Assembly: GCA_963691705.1 (NCBI GenBank)
Contig: OY829545.1
Span: forward strand, 39,481,475-39,545,474
Direction: 5' to 3'
Length of the DNA: 64,000 bases
From: Viola odorata
Taxonomy: Eukaryota; Streptophyta; Magnoliopsida; Malpighiales; Violaceae
The notes under the pieces are model-generated. The model saw only the letters and a program-made list of their open reading frames with translations. It was not told the origin of the DNA and ran no database searches. Of this stretch, positions 42,448 through 52,891 are shown one piece after another (position 1 is the stretch's first letter; the number at the start of each line of letters is the position of its first letter). The position numbers and the translations under genes are program-made.

Positions 42448-43265
42448 TGATAGTGTATATTTTATTCATATTTTTATCTCTTTTCCAGTCCACTTTCGAT
42501 CTTGATGCTACTGATTTGGATTTATTTCCCTCCTTTTTACAGATTTGGACTTTGAGAAGAAAAATCACAGAAGTGCACACTTTCAGTCGAATTCTGATGA
42601 ATATTGAGCATCGAGGCGGAAAAGGAAATTCCCGAAAGAGGAAAATTGACAAAGCTGGTCTTTTATTCCCGCGATATTCCAGCTCAGCAAAAGATATATT
42701 TTAGGAAACCTACTTCTATGAGACTTAGGATTCTATTTTCTATTTACTATATATACTCTAGTAAATTATGGTTTTACAACTTCTTCCCTCTCGTATTTTG
42801 TCACTCCATACTTCCACCTCTGGCGTCTTTCCTACTTTGTAATAATCCCGAAGCTTTAGCTCCGACTGGTATTAAGTAGCAATTTTTAGTATTTTCTTCC
42901 TTACCCTTTTATGAAATTCTTCTTTAATTACTTTTTTTATTTAATTTCCAGCATGAGTAGCTAAATCCTCCCTTCTTAGTAAAGGTCATCGAAGGTTGCG
43001 TAGGTTGGTTGTGAGGTCGAAATTGAGTTTAATAAATTTCTATATTCATATTTGCTTGTTTATCAATTGCTTGTCAATTTACCTAGGAACGGTTAGAGGT
43101 CTGGCCAACTAATAATTGAACCTAGGTAATTACCGCCATCTCTGTAGTAATAACTAATGTGAGGCTGCATAGTAGAGTAGGCAACTAGATCAGAGTTATC
43201 CGGTCGCTGGTCCAATCTAACTAGGGTAAACAACCGATTAGGGTAGTGCCTCGAACGTACTGAGT
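42448..43265 (+). repeat. 3' LTR of element C, truncated
   Basis: It starts TGATAGTGTATATTTTATTC and follows the 5' LTR to CGTACTGAGT at about 43265. There the sequence changes to ATTTTTTTCCTCC, so the last 500 or so bases are missing. It has a deletion of about 50 bases relative to 15850-15900. Confidence 0.8.
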
Positions 43266-43829
43266 ATTTTTTTCCTCCAACCGTTAGTTATGGCTTTTGG
43301 AGGAGACAATTTATCGAGGAGACAATGTGTCGAGGATACGCGAAAGTAAGCTTTTTACAGGTAATGCTAATGACATGTCGTTAACCCACTAACGACATAC
43401 CGTTAGCTACGACCTCAAAGAAAAATTTTGCTCCTTTTAAAGATGTATAAATAGCTCTTTCCTTTCATTTTGTACATTTTGTCTATATTTTGTTGAAAAC
43501 AAGTTGAGAGCTTAAGCCTCCTATTTCCAACATAGGCTCTCTTGGTGCTTGGCTAATCGGTTTGGAAAGCCTAAGGCTTGAGTCAAGGAAAAACAATCAA
43601 ATTTCTACCTTGATTTAGTGTCAAATTTGTGTTGTACATTTATTGTGATTTCCAACATCAAAAGGACAAACAAGACCCTTAGTCATCCGACTAAGTTCCT
43701 TTACGTATTTGTGTTTATGTTGTTGTTTGTTGTGCCTTTTTTGTGTGTGTTGAACATACCATCCCAACTTGAACTAGATCCTTGTTGAAAGAGCAAACTC
43801 TCACGGATTTCTCACCAAAAAGCACACAA
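43266..43829 (+). repeat. LTR-like promoter region of element F
   Basis: It has a TATA box TATAAATA at 43446-43453 (GATGTATAAATAGCTC), a transcribed-looking region, and a PBS-like TTGGTGCCCATTTTCCACT at 43831-43849, followed by gag. The start is not defined because no second LTR copy is in the window. Confidence 0.55.
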
Positions 43830-45800
43830 CTTGGTGCCCATTTTCCACTAGCATGCTAGAAGGAACCATGACCGTATCATAGAGGTTCGGAGACGTTTCA
43901 TCAGCAGACTCTAATTCTGAGCCTGAGTCAGAAAATGCATCCCTAGACCTAGGGATAGACTTGGGAACAGAATCAAAAACTAAAATGGCCGATGAAGCAG
44001 AGCAGACCCTAAGGGAGCTCAACCAAGGGACCTTCCTCTACATCAACTACCACCCGGTGCGACATGACTTATCTGTCAAGTACAATGTCATAAACGACAT
44101 GAATAAGTTCTGTGGCCACCCACTGAAAACCCTACAAACATCTCCAAAGATTTAGCTTTGAATGTGATACCTTAAAACCATTAAAATTGGAGATAGAAAG
44201 GGCCAAACTCTGAGCTTTTCCATGGTCCTTGAAGGATTCTACCAAGAATTGGTTCTTTAGCCTCCCCCATAATTCCATTAACAGATGGGCAGACATGGCC
44301 GCCACCTTCCTTTAAAAGTAATGGTTGGCGATGAAAGCTGGGGCAGCGAGAAAGAGCCTGGTTACAATTCAACAATGTAGCAATGAGTCTTTTGGGGAGT
44401 ACCATCAGAGGTTCAAAGATCTCCAGGAAATTTGTCCTACCTATGACATGCCAGAACAATCGCTAATCCAATATTTTTATGATGGCATGTGCATCAAAGA
44501 CAAGGAGAAGCTTGACTCAGCCGTATGAGGAGCTCTCTTGGACTTAACACCCAGGCGAGGAAGGGCTATTATCCAGACATTGGCAGATAATTGCCAACAT
44601 AACAGAATGAATAACAGATCCACCACAACCAATGGAGTGAATGTGGCTGCAATTGAGAAGCACATAGAGGAGGTTTCTGACTTCACGAAGAATTTTCCAG
44701 CCACCTTAGCCCAGGTACAGTAGCAACCAGTAATCCTATGTGGAGTGTGATGCCAACCATGATATATGACACATGAGTACGCACTGATCGCAGAAGAACC
44801 AAGACCAGAACAAGTTAATGTTGTCATGCCACAACAAGGAAATCCTTTCCCCAATACTAACAATTCTAGATGGAAGAATTATCCTCACTACGAATGGGGT
44901 CCACAGCAGCAACATCCTCTTTTTGACTAGAGGAATTTTAAGCCTAGACAACCACCATAAAAGGACCCACAACTAGCTCAACCTCAAGTTCCCCAACTGC
45001 CTGCACCTGTGTAGCCACTACAGATTATTGGAGTACCTCTCAAGGAGACCCTTAACCAGTTCATTCCATCAACTCATGCTAGCATAGCCAATCTGGAAAA
45101 ACATGTTGGACAGCTAACTATGAACCAGCAAAACACCTCAGGGAAATTTCCATCCAACACAGTCGATAACCCAAAATATGGTGTCAATGCCATAACATTG
45201 AGAAGTGGCAAGAAGCTGGCAGACCGCCGGGACTCTTCCCTAGGGAAAACCATTCCACAACCTAAACCTGAACCAGAAGCTGAGGTGTTACTAGATGTGC
45301 CCATTCTAGCTGAGGAACCTACAGTAACCCAGATCACAAAGGAGCCATAGGTAATCACTCCTCCTTTTCCCGAAAGGTCTCTCGAGACCAAGAAGGAAAG
45401 AGAAGAGAGGGAAATTCTAGACATTTTTTGCAAAGTTGCTATTAATGTGCCTTTGCTAGATATGATTTCGTAGGTTCCTAAGTATGCTAAATTCTTGAAG
45501 GACATCTGCACTAATAAAAAGAAAATTGCAGGCATAGAAAGAGTCAACTTGAATGAGAATGTTTCTGCAGTGCTTCAAAAGAAACTCCTAGCGAAGTGCA
45601 AGGATTAAGGAACCTTTGTGATTCCATGCAAAATCGGGAACAAAGTGGGGGAGAAGGCGTGGTGTGACTTGGGGGCAGGTATAAATGTTATGTCACTCTC
45701 TATTTTTAAAAGTCTAACCATTGGATCTTTTAAGGAAACGAGAGTTGTTATACTACCTAGGAGTAGTAGAATGCATGTTGGTTTAGGTAAATGACTTCCT
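43830..45800 (+). pseudogene. Gag and protease of element F
   Basis: Plus-strand gag: EQTLRELNQGTFLYINYHPV, MVLEGFYQEWFFSLPHNSIN-type core, CSNESFGEYHQRFKDLQEIC, LIQYFYDGMCIKDKEKLDSA and LLDLTPRRGR. Then NGVNVAAIEKHIEEVSDFTK, Gln/Pro-rich sequence, and GVNAITLRSGKKLADRR, the conserved 'LRSGK' block of such gags. The protease follows with KAWCDLGAGINVMSLSIFKS (DLGAG where DxGAS is usual). There are stops near 44155, 44528, 44723, 44927, 45349 and 45606. It belongs to the Athila/Tat side of the gypsy group by these blocks. RT and later domains are absent. Confidence 0.75.
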
Positions 45801-46013
45801 ATTCTTCTCCTTCAAAAGGATTCATCCTCAAATCCCTGTGCTCCTTCTCCTAACCTACTGATACGAGCATGAGGGTGGCCAAGTATTGGACAGAATGGAC
45901 AATGGCATGGCGAGCCAAAAGGAAGCTAAAAGACAAGCGTGGTCAAGCTTTCACCGCGCGCGCTAAGTTCCCCATAATTTATCTTTAAACGGCATGTCAT
46001 TTAGCCTAAGCGG
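45801..46013. other. Junction region between F and B2
   Basis: 45811-45840 resembles, on the minus strand, the pol tail and polypurine tract of A/D-type elements (GGATTTGAGGATGAATCC, GAAGGAGAAG). TGATACGAGCATGAGG at 45852 resembles an LTR end of that group. The remaining 140 bases are unassigned; B2's LTR starts at 46014. Confidence 0.3.
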
Positions 46014-46131
46014 TGATAACTATAGAAGCATTCCAGGGGCATTTTCGTCCTTACACCCAGCGTTAAGGCCGGAACACTATAGCTCCCACCGGGCATCCGC
46101 CACTATGGCTACCGCCTCTCACCTCACAAAC

Positions 46132-46153
46132 GGGGGGGGGGGGGGGGGGGGGG
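46132..46153 (+). repeat. Run of 22 G in the B2 LTR
   Basis: Same place and same sense polarity as the 22-base run in the B1 3' LTR. Confidence 0.8.
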
Positions 46154-46450
46154 TTTGGCGGGACTCACACGTTATCTAGCCACACAAACGGCGTTATCCC
46201 ATCTCAGGCAAGACATAACGTCACTTGAGGGACTTGGGTGTTATCTTCCCGAGATAACGCCCACCCCCTAGAGATAACACTCACATTTTGCTTATAAATA
46301 CCTCACCACTCAAGGTAAAAAGGTAAGCCTACGATCGCCAGTCGAACCCCTGCCATCTTAAATAGCCATAATGACAAAAAGACCCCCTCCGGCTCATTAC
46401 AGGAACACCGAACGGCTAGAACAGTGATCCCGAGTAGCCATTTTCCTCAC

Positions 46451-46455
46451 CTTCC
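46451..46455. repeat. Target site duplication of D (CTTCC), left copy
   Basis: CTTCC precedes TGATACGATCC at 46456 and recurs at 53853-53857 after the other LTR. Confidence 0.85.
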
Positions 46456-47390
46456 TGATACGATCCTGGCTCCTTAGGATGCGTAGCACCAATTTTGATC
46501 TTTGTTATAACTCGACAAGTACGAGCTTAGACCACTTAGCTAACCTGTGCTAAGAGCCCTAATCGATTTCAAGTCAAGGATCTTGAATCGGATTCTTAGG
46601 ACTAGACTCAACAATGTGAGAATCACACTAAGATAAACGACACAATAATGTAATTCCAAGATTTACTTGTATACGACTCAAGTATTACGGACTCAAGAAG
46701 AACAAGGTTCAACCAACTTAAACAAGGGGCAAATATTGAAGAAACAAAGTTCTGTATTTATCAAATAAAAGCCAAGTTTCTAAGGAGGCCAAGAGGCTCC
46801 TTATATAGGTTACAAGCAAACCCTAATTCCATAATAGGAATAATAAATAAAGTAAAAGACTTAACTAATTAATTAAAGTGTCTAATTATTTAATTAAGCT
46901 AGAATAAATAGAAGGTCGCAGCCTTGCTAAACAGAATAGTCAACGCGCGTCAACTCTAGGTGAAATGGGCAGGAGCCGTTATCAACAACGAGCTGACAGG
47001 CGTGAACGCAGGACGGGTGTAGCAAACGGCATGCGCGACAGATGATAGAATCGGCAACGTCTATGTGGAACGGACAAGTGCCGTTTTGACCCAAACGGTA
47101 AGTGTCGATTGTGTGGATCGGACAGATACCGTTAGGATGAAAACGGTCAAGTGCCGTTTGCGTGAATCGGCTCCATGCCGTTTCTATCAGACAGAACATC
47201 GGTCAAGCCGAAAGTGAGAAGATTCACTACTCTTGTTGTCTTCTCTCTCAGTGTAGCTTTCTCACATGTCATCTCAGATTCCAGCTCCTTGTGAATGAGA
47301 GATGACAATCGGTCTTGAAGCTTTTGAGCCCTGGCTCGAGTCATTGGACCAGCTGGCGGTAAAGGCACCTGGATGCGTGGATTCGCATCA
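46456..47390 (-). repeat. 3' LTR of element D
   Basis: The minus strand starts TGATGCGAATCC at 47390 and ends CAGGATCGTATCA at 46456, 935 bp. TATA-like CTATATAAGG (minus) at 46799-46808. Pol reads 244 bases into it. It lacks 26 bases near 46504 that the 5' LTR has. Confidence 0.9.
46977..47175 (-). promoter_or_regulatory. Cluster of nine AACGG/CCGTT motifs in U3 of D
   Basis: Nine copies on both strands in about 200 bases, 170-370 bases upstream of the TATA position. About 0.4 would be expected by chance. AACGG is the core of MYB-bound MSA elements of plant G2/M genes. In the 5' LTR three of the nine are mutated. Confidence 0.5.
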
Positions 47391-49985
47391 TTCCCTCCCC
47401 CTTCGGAAGGATTCGTCCTCGAATCCGAATCGGCATCATCAGCAAGTCCATACTCGTCGTCTGTATCAAACAGGACTAAGTCAGAAACATTAAAAGTAGA
47501 GCTAACGGCACCATACTCACTCGGCAATGCCAGTTTGTAGGCATTGTTGTTGATCTTTTCAACAATCTGGAATGGTCCGTCTCCTCTAGGAGATAGCTTG
47601 TCGCGGCGTTGGTCAGGAAAACGCTCATTGCGCATATGCAACCAAACCCAATCGCCCACCTGGAACGTCACTAGCCGTCGACCATCGTTCCATTTCTGCA
47701 TCAGCTTCTCATTCATTCGCTCAATGTTCTGTTTTGCCTTAGCATGTAATTGCTTGACCAAATCAGCCTTCTGTGCACCATCTAAGCTTACAACATCACC
47801 CAACGGTATAGGAGTTAAATCCAAAACAGTTCTAGGATTAAATCCATACACAAGTTCAAACGGTGAGTAATGAGTAGTAGAATGAACAGCACGGTTGTAA
47901 GCAAATTCAATAAACGGTAAATGATCAACCCAAGTAGAAACATGCTTACGAACTAACGTGCGTAAAAGTGAACCAAGCATACGATTCACAACCTCAGTTT
48001 GACCATCCGTTTGTGGGTGATAAGAAGTGGAATATAACAATCGGGTACCAAGCTTTTTCCATAAGACACGCCAAAAATGACTAAGGAACTTAGTATCTCT
48101 ATCACTCACAATAGTCAATGGAACACCATGTAAACGGACTACTTCCCGAAAGAATAAATCAGCAATCTGAGTAGCATCACAAGTAGTAGAACATGGGATA
48201 AAATGGGACATTTTCGAAAATCTGTCCACCACAACAAAGACACTATCCTTTCCGTTCTTAGACCGAGGCAGGCCAACGACAAAGTCCATGGACAGATCAG
48301 TCCAAGGATGAGAAGGAACAGGTAACGGCATGTATTCGCCATGACCAGTAGACTGAGACTTGGCTCTACGACAATTTAAACATCTAGCAATGATGCGCAC
48401 TACATCACGCTTCATGTGAGGCCAATAAAAGTGATCATGTAACACATCCAAAGTTTTAGTCACGCCAAAGTGACCCATCAAACCACCGCTATGTGCTTCA
48501 TGCACAAGTAATTCACGAAGAGAGCAATGAGGAATACACAAGTGTTTGCCCCGAAATAAATAACCCTCATGCTTATAAAATTTAGAACCAGAAATAGAAA
48601 CGCCATGCAAATAAATGTCACCAAAATCAGCATCGGCAGCATAGAGTTCTATAATGTGCGAAAATCCAAGCAATTTGGCATTAAGAGAAGTGATTAACGC
48701 GTACCTACGTGACAATGCATCGGCAACAACATTCTCTTTACCTTGCTTGTACTGAATGTGATAAGGGAAAGCCTCAATAAATTCCATCCAGACGGCATGT
48801 CTCCGATTCAGCTTCCCTTGTCCCTTGAGGTACTTCAAGCTCAAATGGTCAGTGTGGATGATGAACTCCATCGGCATTAGGTAATGTTGCCAAGTCTCCA
48901 ACGCTCGGACAAGAGCATAGAACTCCTTGTCATAGGTCGGATACCTGAGTTGAGCATCCTTGAGCTTTTCACTGAAAAAGGCAATCGGTCGTTTCTCTTG
49001 CATCAGAACGGCACCGATTCCCAACCCGCTGGCGTCACACTCTATCTCAAACGCCTTGCTGAAGTCGGGCAACGCGAGGACTGGAGCAGAGCAGAGCCGA
49101 TCCTTGAGGGTAGCAAACGCGTCCTCCTGTGGCTGTTCCCACCTGAAAATAACATTCTTTTTTGTCAAATCATTCAATGGAACGGCTATGGTGCTAAAAT
49201 CCTTGACAAAACGCCGATAGAAGCTCGCCAATCCATGGAACGATCTCACATCGGTAACGGCCTTTGGCGTCGGCCATTCCCGAATCGCGCGGATCTTTTC
49301 TTCATCCATTTGAACACCCTCCGCACTCACAATAAACCCAAGAAAGCCAACTTGTTCCATTGCGAATGAACACTTACTAGGTTTAGCATATAGTTTCTGT
49401 TCACGAAGTGTTAGAAAAACTGCCTTAAGATGTAAAACATGCTCATCAAAAGATTTGCTATAGATTAAAATATCATCAAAATAAACTACAACAAATTTGC
49501 CAATTAAGTGCCGAAGTACATGGTTCATTAACCTCATAAAGGTGCTAGGAGCATTAGTTAAACCAAACGGCATAACCATCCATTCATATAAACCATACTT
49601 AGTTTTAAAAGCAGTTTTCCATTCATCCCCTTCTTTCATTCGAATTTGGTGGTAGCCACTCATTAAATCAATTTTTGAAAATAACTTACTACCACTTAAT
49701 TCATCTAGCATATCATCTAATCGAGGAATAGGATGACGATACTTTACAGTGATTTTGTTGACTGCTCGACAATCAACACACATGCGCCAAGAGCCATCCT
49801 TCTTTGGAACGAGAATGACTGGAACGGCACATGGAGACAGACTCTCCCGAACGTACCCACGCGCAAGCAAATCGTCCACTTGCCGTTGCAGTTCCTTGGT
49901 CTCCTCTGGATTGGAACGGTAAGCTGGCCGATGTGGAATTGCCGATCCAGGAACAAAGTCGATCTGATGTTCTATGCCGCGGATC
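47147..49985 (-). pseudogene. Pol of element D: RT, RNase H, integrase
   Basis: One open frame of over 930 codons, part of a polyprotein, so no own start. Counting from the codon at 49879: RT catalytic box YFDD at 133-136; RNase H ECDASGLGIGAVL with Asp near 282 and [10 protein letters not shown] near 342; integrase zinc region H460, H470, C500, C503; catalytic Asp in MDFVVGLP (532), Asp in VSDRDTKF (593), Glu in TDGQTEVVNR (629). GPY/F-type end GPFQIVEKINNNAYKLALP near 770. The tail PMTRARAQKLQDRLSSLIHK lies inside the LTR. All catalytic residues are present. A one-base shift near 49990 disconnects it from the protease. Confidence 0.9.
47391..47404 (-). promoter_or_regulatory. Polypurine tract of element D
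   Basis: The minus strand reads AGGGGGAGGGAA directly before the LTR start TGATGCG. Confidence 0.8.
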
Positions 49986-50990
49986 GGGGTAGGCCAGGCG
50001 GCATCTCTTCGGGTAGTACGTCACCAAATTCCTGCAAGAGAGAAGAAAGACCAAGCGGAACGGTATGTGGCCGTTCCGTTGCATCGGAGGTCAAACAATA
50101 AGAGCGAAAACGGATTAGAAGGAGAGGACGGCTTGCATCAAAACAGGTGTTATGAGAAATCATTGCTCTCCTCACTTTGCTCCCCTTGGCATATATACTC
50201 AATTTCTTTTTATTTGCCTCTCCGGTTCTCTCAATGCCACTCTCAGCACGCTTACTCTTTTCGTGCGAATGTTTATGCTCTCCCTCTGTATGCTTACTGT
50301 TTTCATGCGAATGTTGAAGGCTCACACACTCAGTGTTTCCCTCGTTGTTTTTCACACTCAAACCTTCTTTGGCTCTTGCAAGCTGTTTTGCAATCTCATA
50401 TTCAGCATGTGACTTCGCGAGCCATTGCTGATCCGCACACACTTCAGCTTGTGTTAACGGTGCCAAGGTGAAAATTTCTTGCCATCCTTAACTAACTTGT
50501 AGAGGTTACTCTTTCCCTCATTATTCGCTTCTCGATCAAACTGCCATGGTCGTCCAAGAAGAATATGGCTTGCTTGCATCGGCACAACATCACAAAGAAC
50601 CTCATCTTGGTATTTGCCGATACGAAACTTAACAAGTACCTGTTTGGTTACTTTAATACCGTTATCATCCATCATCCAGTGGAGAAGATACGGTTGCGGA
50701 TGCTTTACCGTCGGCAAATCCAGTTTGTGAACCATCAGCGCACTGGCACAGTTGGTGCAACTTCCGTTGTCAATAATAATGGAGCAGCCCTTGTGATCAA
50801 TCACACCTCGGGTATGGAACAGATTGGTCCGTTGCTCCTCATCACACACTTCTTCTGTGGACTGGACGCTCAGGTTCCATCGGACCACAAGCAAATGAAC
50901 CTGCTCACCGTTCTGACAGTCACCATCCGAATCGGTACAACCATCTCCCTTAGGTTCCGATTCTCCCTTATCATCATCCGATTCTTCCAC
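49972..50990 (-). pseudogene. Protease and linker of element D
   Basis: 50990-50454 codes an acidic segment, then EQRTNLFHTRGVIDHKG, the active-site region SIIIDNGSCTNCASALMVHK and HILLGRPWQFDRE. A frameshift near 50460 leads to the linker (50466-49972): HAEYEIAKQLARAKEGL, then repeats such as HSHENSKHTEGEHKHSHEKS, and LLQEFGDVLPEEMPPGLP just before RT. In gypsy elements of this group the DxGS site cuts the polyprotein. A comparable linker with longer repeats is in element E. Confidence 0.85.
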
Positions 50991-51035
50991 TCCATTCGGC
51001 CTGATGATGAAGACTCTTTTATTTGGGCATTCTGA

Positions 51036-52184
51036 TTTCTTATGCCCTCAGCCGTTGCACTTGAAACACACAATGTCTTTAGTGGCGGTCTGATCCACCG
51101 GTGGAGTATAAGGCTTTGTGGTAACCGTTTTGGAAGGAATAACGGTACTAGCAGATCCCTTCGAAATGGCAGGGATCGTTTTGTCGTCCTTAGTCCAAGA
51201 CGTCTTCTTCCAAGGCGTTGACCCAGTAGATTTATAGGAACTCCTAGCTTTCCTATGTTTCTCAATCTTTTGAGCCATATGAAGCATCTCCTCAAGAGTG
51301 TTGTATTGAGTCAGCTCCAATGCATCTGCAATATCTGTATTCAAACTGGCCATGAACCGAGCCATTGTGACCTCAGGTTCCTCAGTAATCCTTGCTTGAG
51401 CTAGAGCAATTTCCATCTCATTAAAATAGGCTCCAACCCCCTTACTGCCTTGCTTCAAAGTTTGAAGCCGTTGGTGCAGCTCACGGTGAAAGTGTAACGG
51501 CACAAACCGTTGTCTCATTGCCTGTTTCATCTCACCCCAAGTAACAATCGGACCAGCAAGAACAACTGTTCTCTTTAGATTGAACTGCTCCCACCAATGA
51601 CTGGCATATCCACTGAATTCAACTGCTGCGAGCTGAACCTTTTTAATCTCTGAATAATTGTGACATAGGAAGATAACATCTACCTTCCGTTCCCAGGTCA
51701 GGAAAGCATCAGGGTCGTCAGTACCCTCAAACGGAGGTATCTTCATTTTGATGCTGCTGAGATTAGCATCTAATCGGTCCTCATCCCGATCTCCTCTACC
51801 ACCCCGATCATCCCTTCTTCCTCCTCTCGGTCAGTCCCGAGCATATATCCATCCTTCTCCCCCGTCTGGTTCTTCTTCCAGATCAGGTTGTGGAACATGT
51901 GGTCCACGTCTAGCAAGTCTCCTGGGTGGGACGTTGCCAAAGTCACGCCGCCGATTCATATCATGTGGCCGACGGACGTTGTCATCCTCTTCGGACAGAT
52001 CGCTCAGACGTCCGTCGCGTCGGTCCTGCTCTGCTCTGGGGTTCGGGTTTATAGTGGCTAATGCTTCAACCCGAGCCATACTAGCATCGGCAGTCAATTG
52101 CCATTCAGTCATGGTTCTGAGCTGTTCCGTTATGTTAGCCAACATGACTGATAAATCGGGATGTGGCACTCCTTCTCGAGACAA
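51036..52184 (-). pseudogene. Gag of element D
   Basis: ATG at 52184 (MSREGVPHPDLSVMLANITE). The N-part is Arg/Asp-rich. The gag core (51746-51200) reads KIPPFEGTDDPDAFLTWERK, VEFSGYASHWWEQF and LHQRLQTLKQGSKGVGAYFN, typical retrotransposon gag. A Lys/Ser/Thr-rich linker and the knuckle CFKCNG-stop-GHKKSECP follow. Two in-frame stops are TGA (51831-51833 and 51048-51050), the second where CGA for Arg is expected; this fits C-to-T change at a methylated CpG. Downstream frame continues into the protease. Confidence 0.85.
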
Positions 52185-52876
52185 TAATAAGTGGAGTAGG
52201 AAACAATATTAAAGAATCAAAGAAAAGCTCTTTTTGACTCGAACGGACTCAAATAAAATTAACCTCTGATTTAATATTGTATAGTTTACGTTGCATGGGT
52301 GAAAGAATAAACTAAGATTTGCCTTTAGTGAGTGGAAGACAAAAACAGAGAATATTCCCACCTAAAAGGGAGTGGGTGCGGGACAAAACAAAGTGGGATT
52401 CTATAGTACCACTTAAAGTATGTTTAATAATTGATTGCACATGGGATTCCCAAATTTTGAACGGATGTGGGATCTAAAAACACAAATTATTTTTCGTTTT
52501 GCTACTGAAACGGATCAAAGCAATTTTTTTTTGTACTGCTTTCTTGTATAATTTTTTTGTTTTTTTTTTTTTTTTGACTTCACAAATCCCAGTTCAATGA
52601 AACGATCGTAACTTTTTACTCCGTTATCCGAATCGACTGATTCTTTTTGATTTGGAAACCTTGTAAGCACAGCTTTCCAACAAGACCAAAATCACCCAAA
52701 TCGGACTTCAACAGCTATACTTTAAAAATCAATTTCGACAACTGACCAGAATTTGCACATAAACGAACCAAGCACAGCAAAGAAATCGGTTTTGAATGGA
52801 GTAGAACGATATACCGATTTCAACAAAGAAAACTTGAAACAAAGATAAAAATAATTACCAATCTTTGAATGCCTTA
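52185..52876 (-). other. 5' leader of element D, no gene
   Basis: It has T-rich runs (52526-52580), which are A-rich in element sense, and no recognisable ORF. Length (about 690 bases) is comparable to leaders of A and E. Confidence 0.6.
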
Positions 52877-52890
52877 AGCTCCGCTACCAA
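52877..52890 (-). promoter_or_regulatory. Primer-binding site of element D
   Basis: The minus strand reads TTGGTAGCGGAGCTT one base after the LTR end GATCGTATCA. Confidence 0.8.
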
Positions 52891-52891
52891 C

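Larger units (their letters stand above)
15702..43265 (+). mobile_element. Athila-like element C (plus strand, interrupted)
   Basis: 5' LTR 15702-17053, PBS, gag 17108-18700, then after the nested element E: RT, RNase H and integrase (35834-38400), a third coding region (39069-41202), a long 3' non-coding region and a 3' LTR that starts at 42448 and is cut at about 43265. Without E and B1 the element is about 10.5 kb. A part between gag and RT is missing at the E insertion. All coding parts carry stops. Confidence 0.85.
46014..46455 (+). repeat. 5' LTR of B2, main part
   Basis: It starts TGATAACTATAGAAGC. Blocks such as GGTAAGCCTA, GAACCCCTGCCAT and GACCCCCTCCGG match the B1 LTR in reverse. 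TATA box TATAAATA at 46293-46300. Several GTTATCT/GATAAC motifs lie upstream of it (46175-46275). D interrupts at 46456; the last 26 bases are at 53858-53883. Confidence 0.75.
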
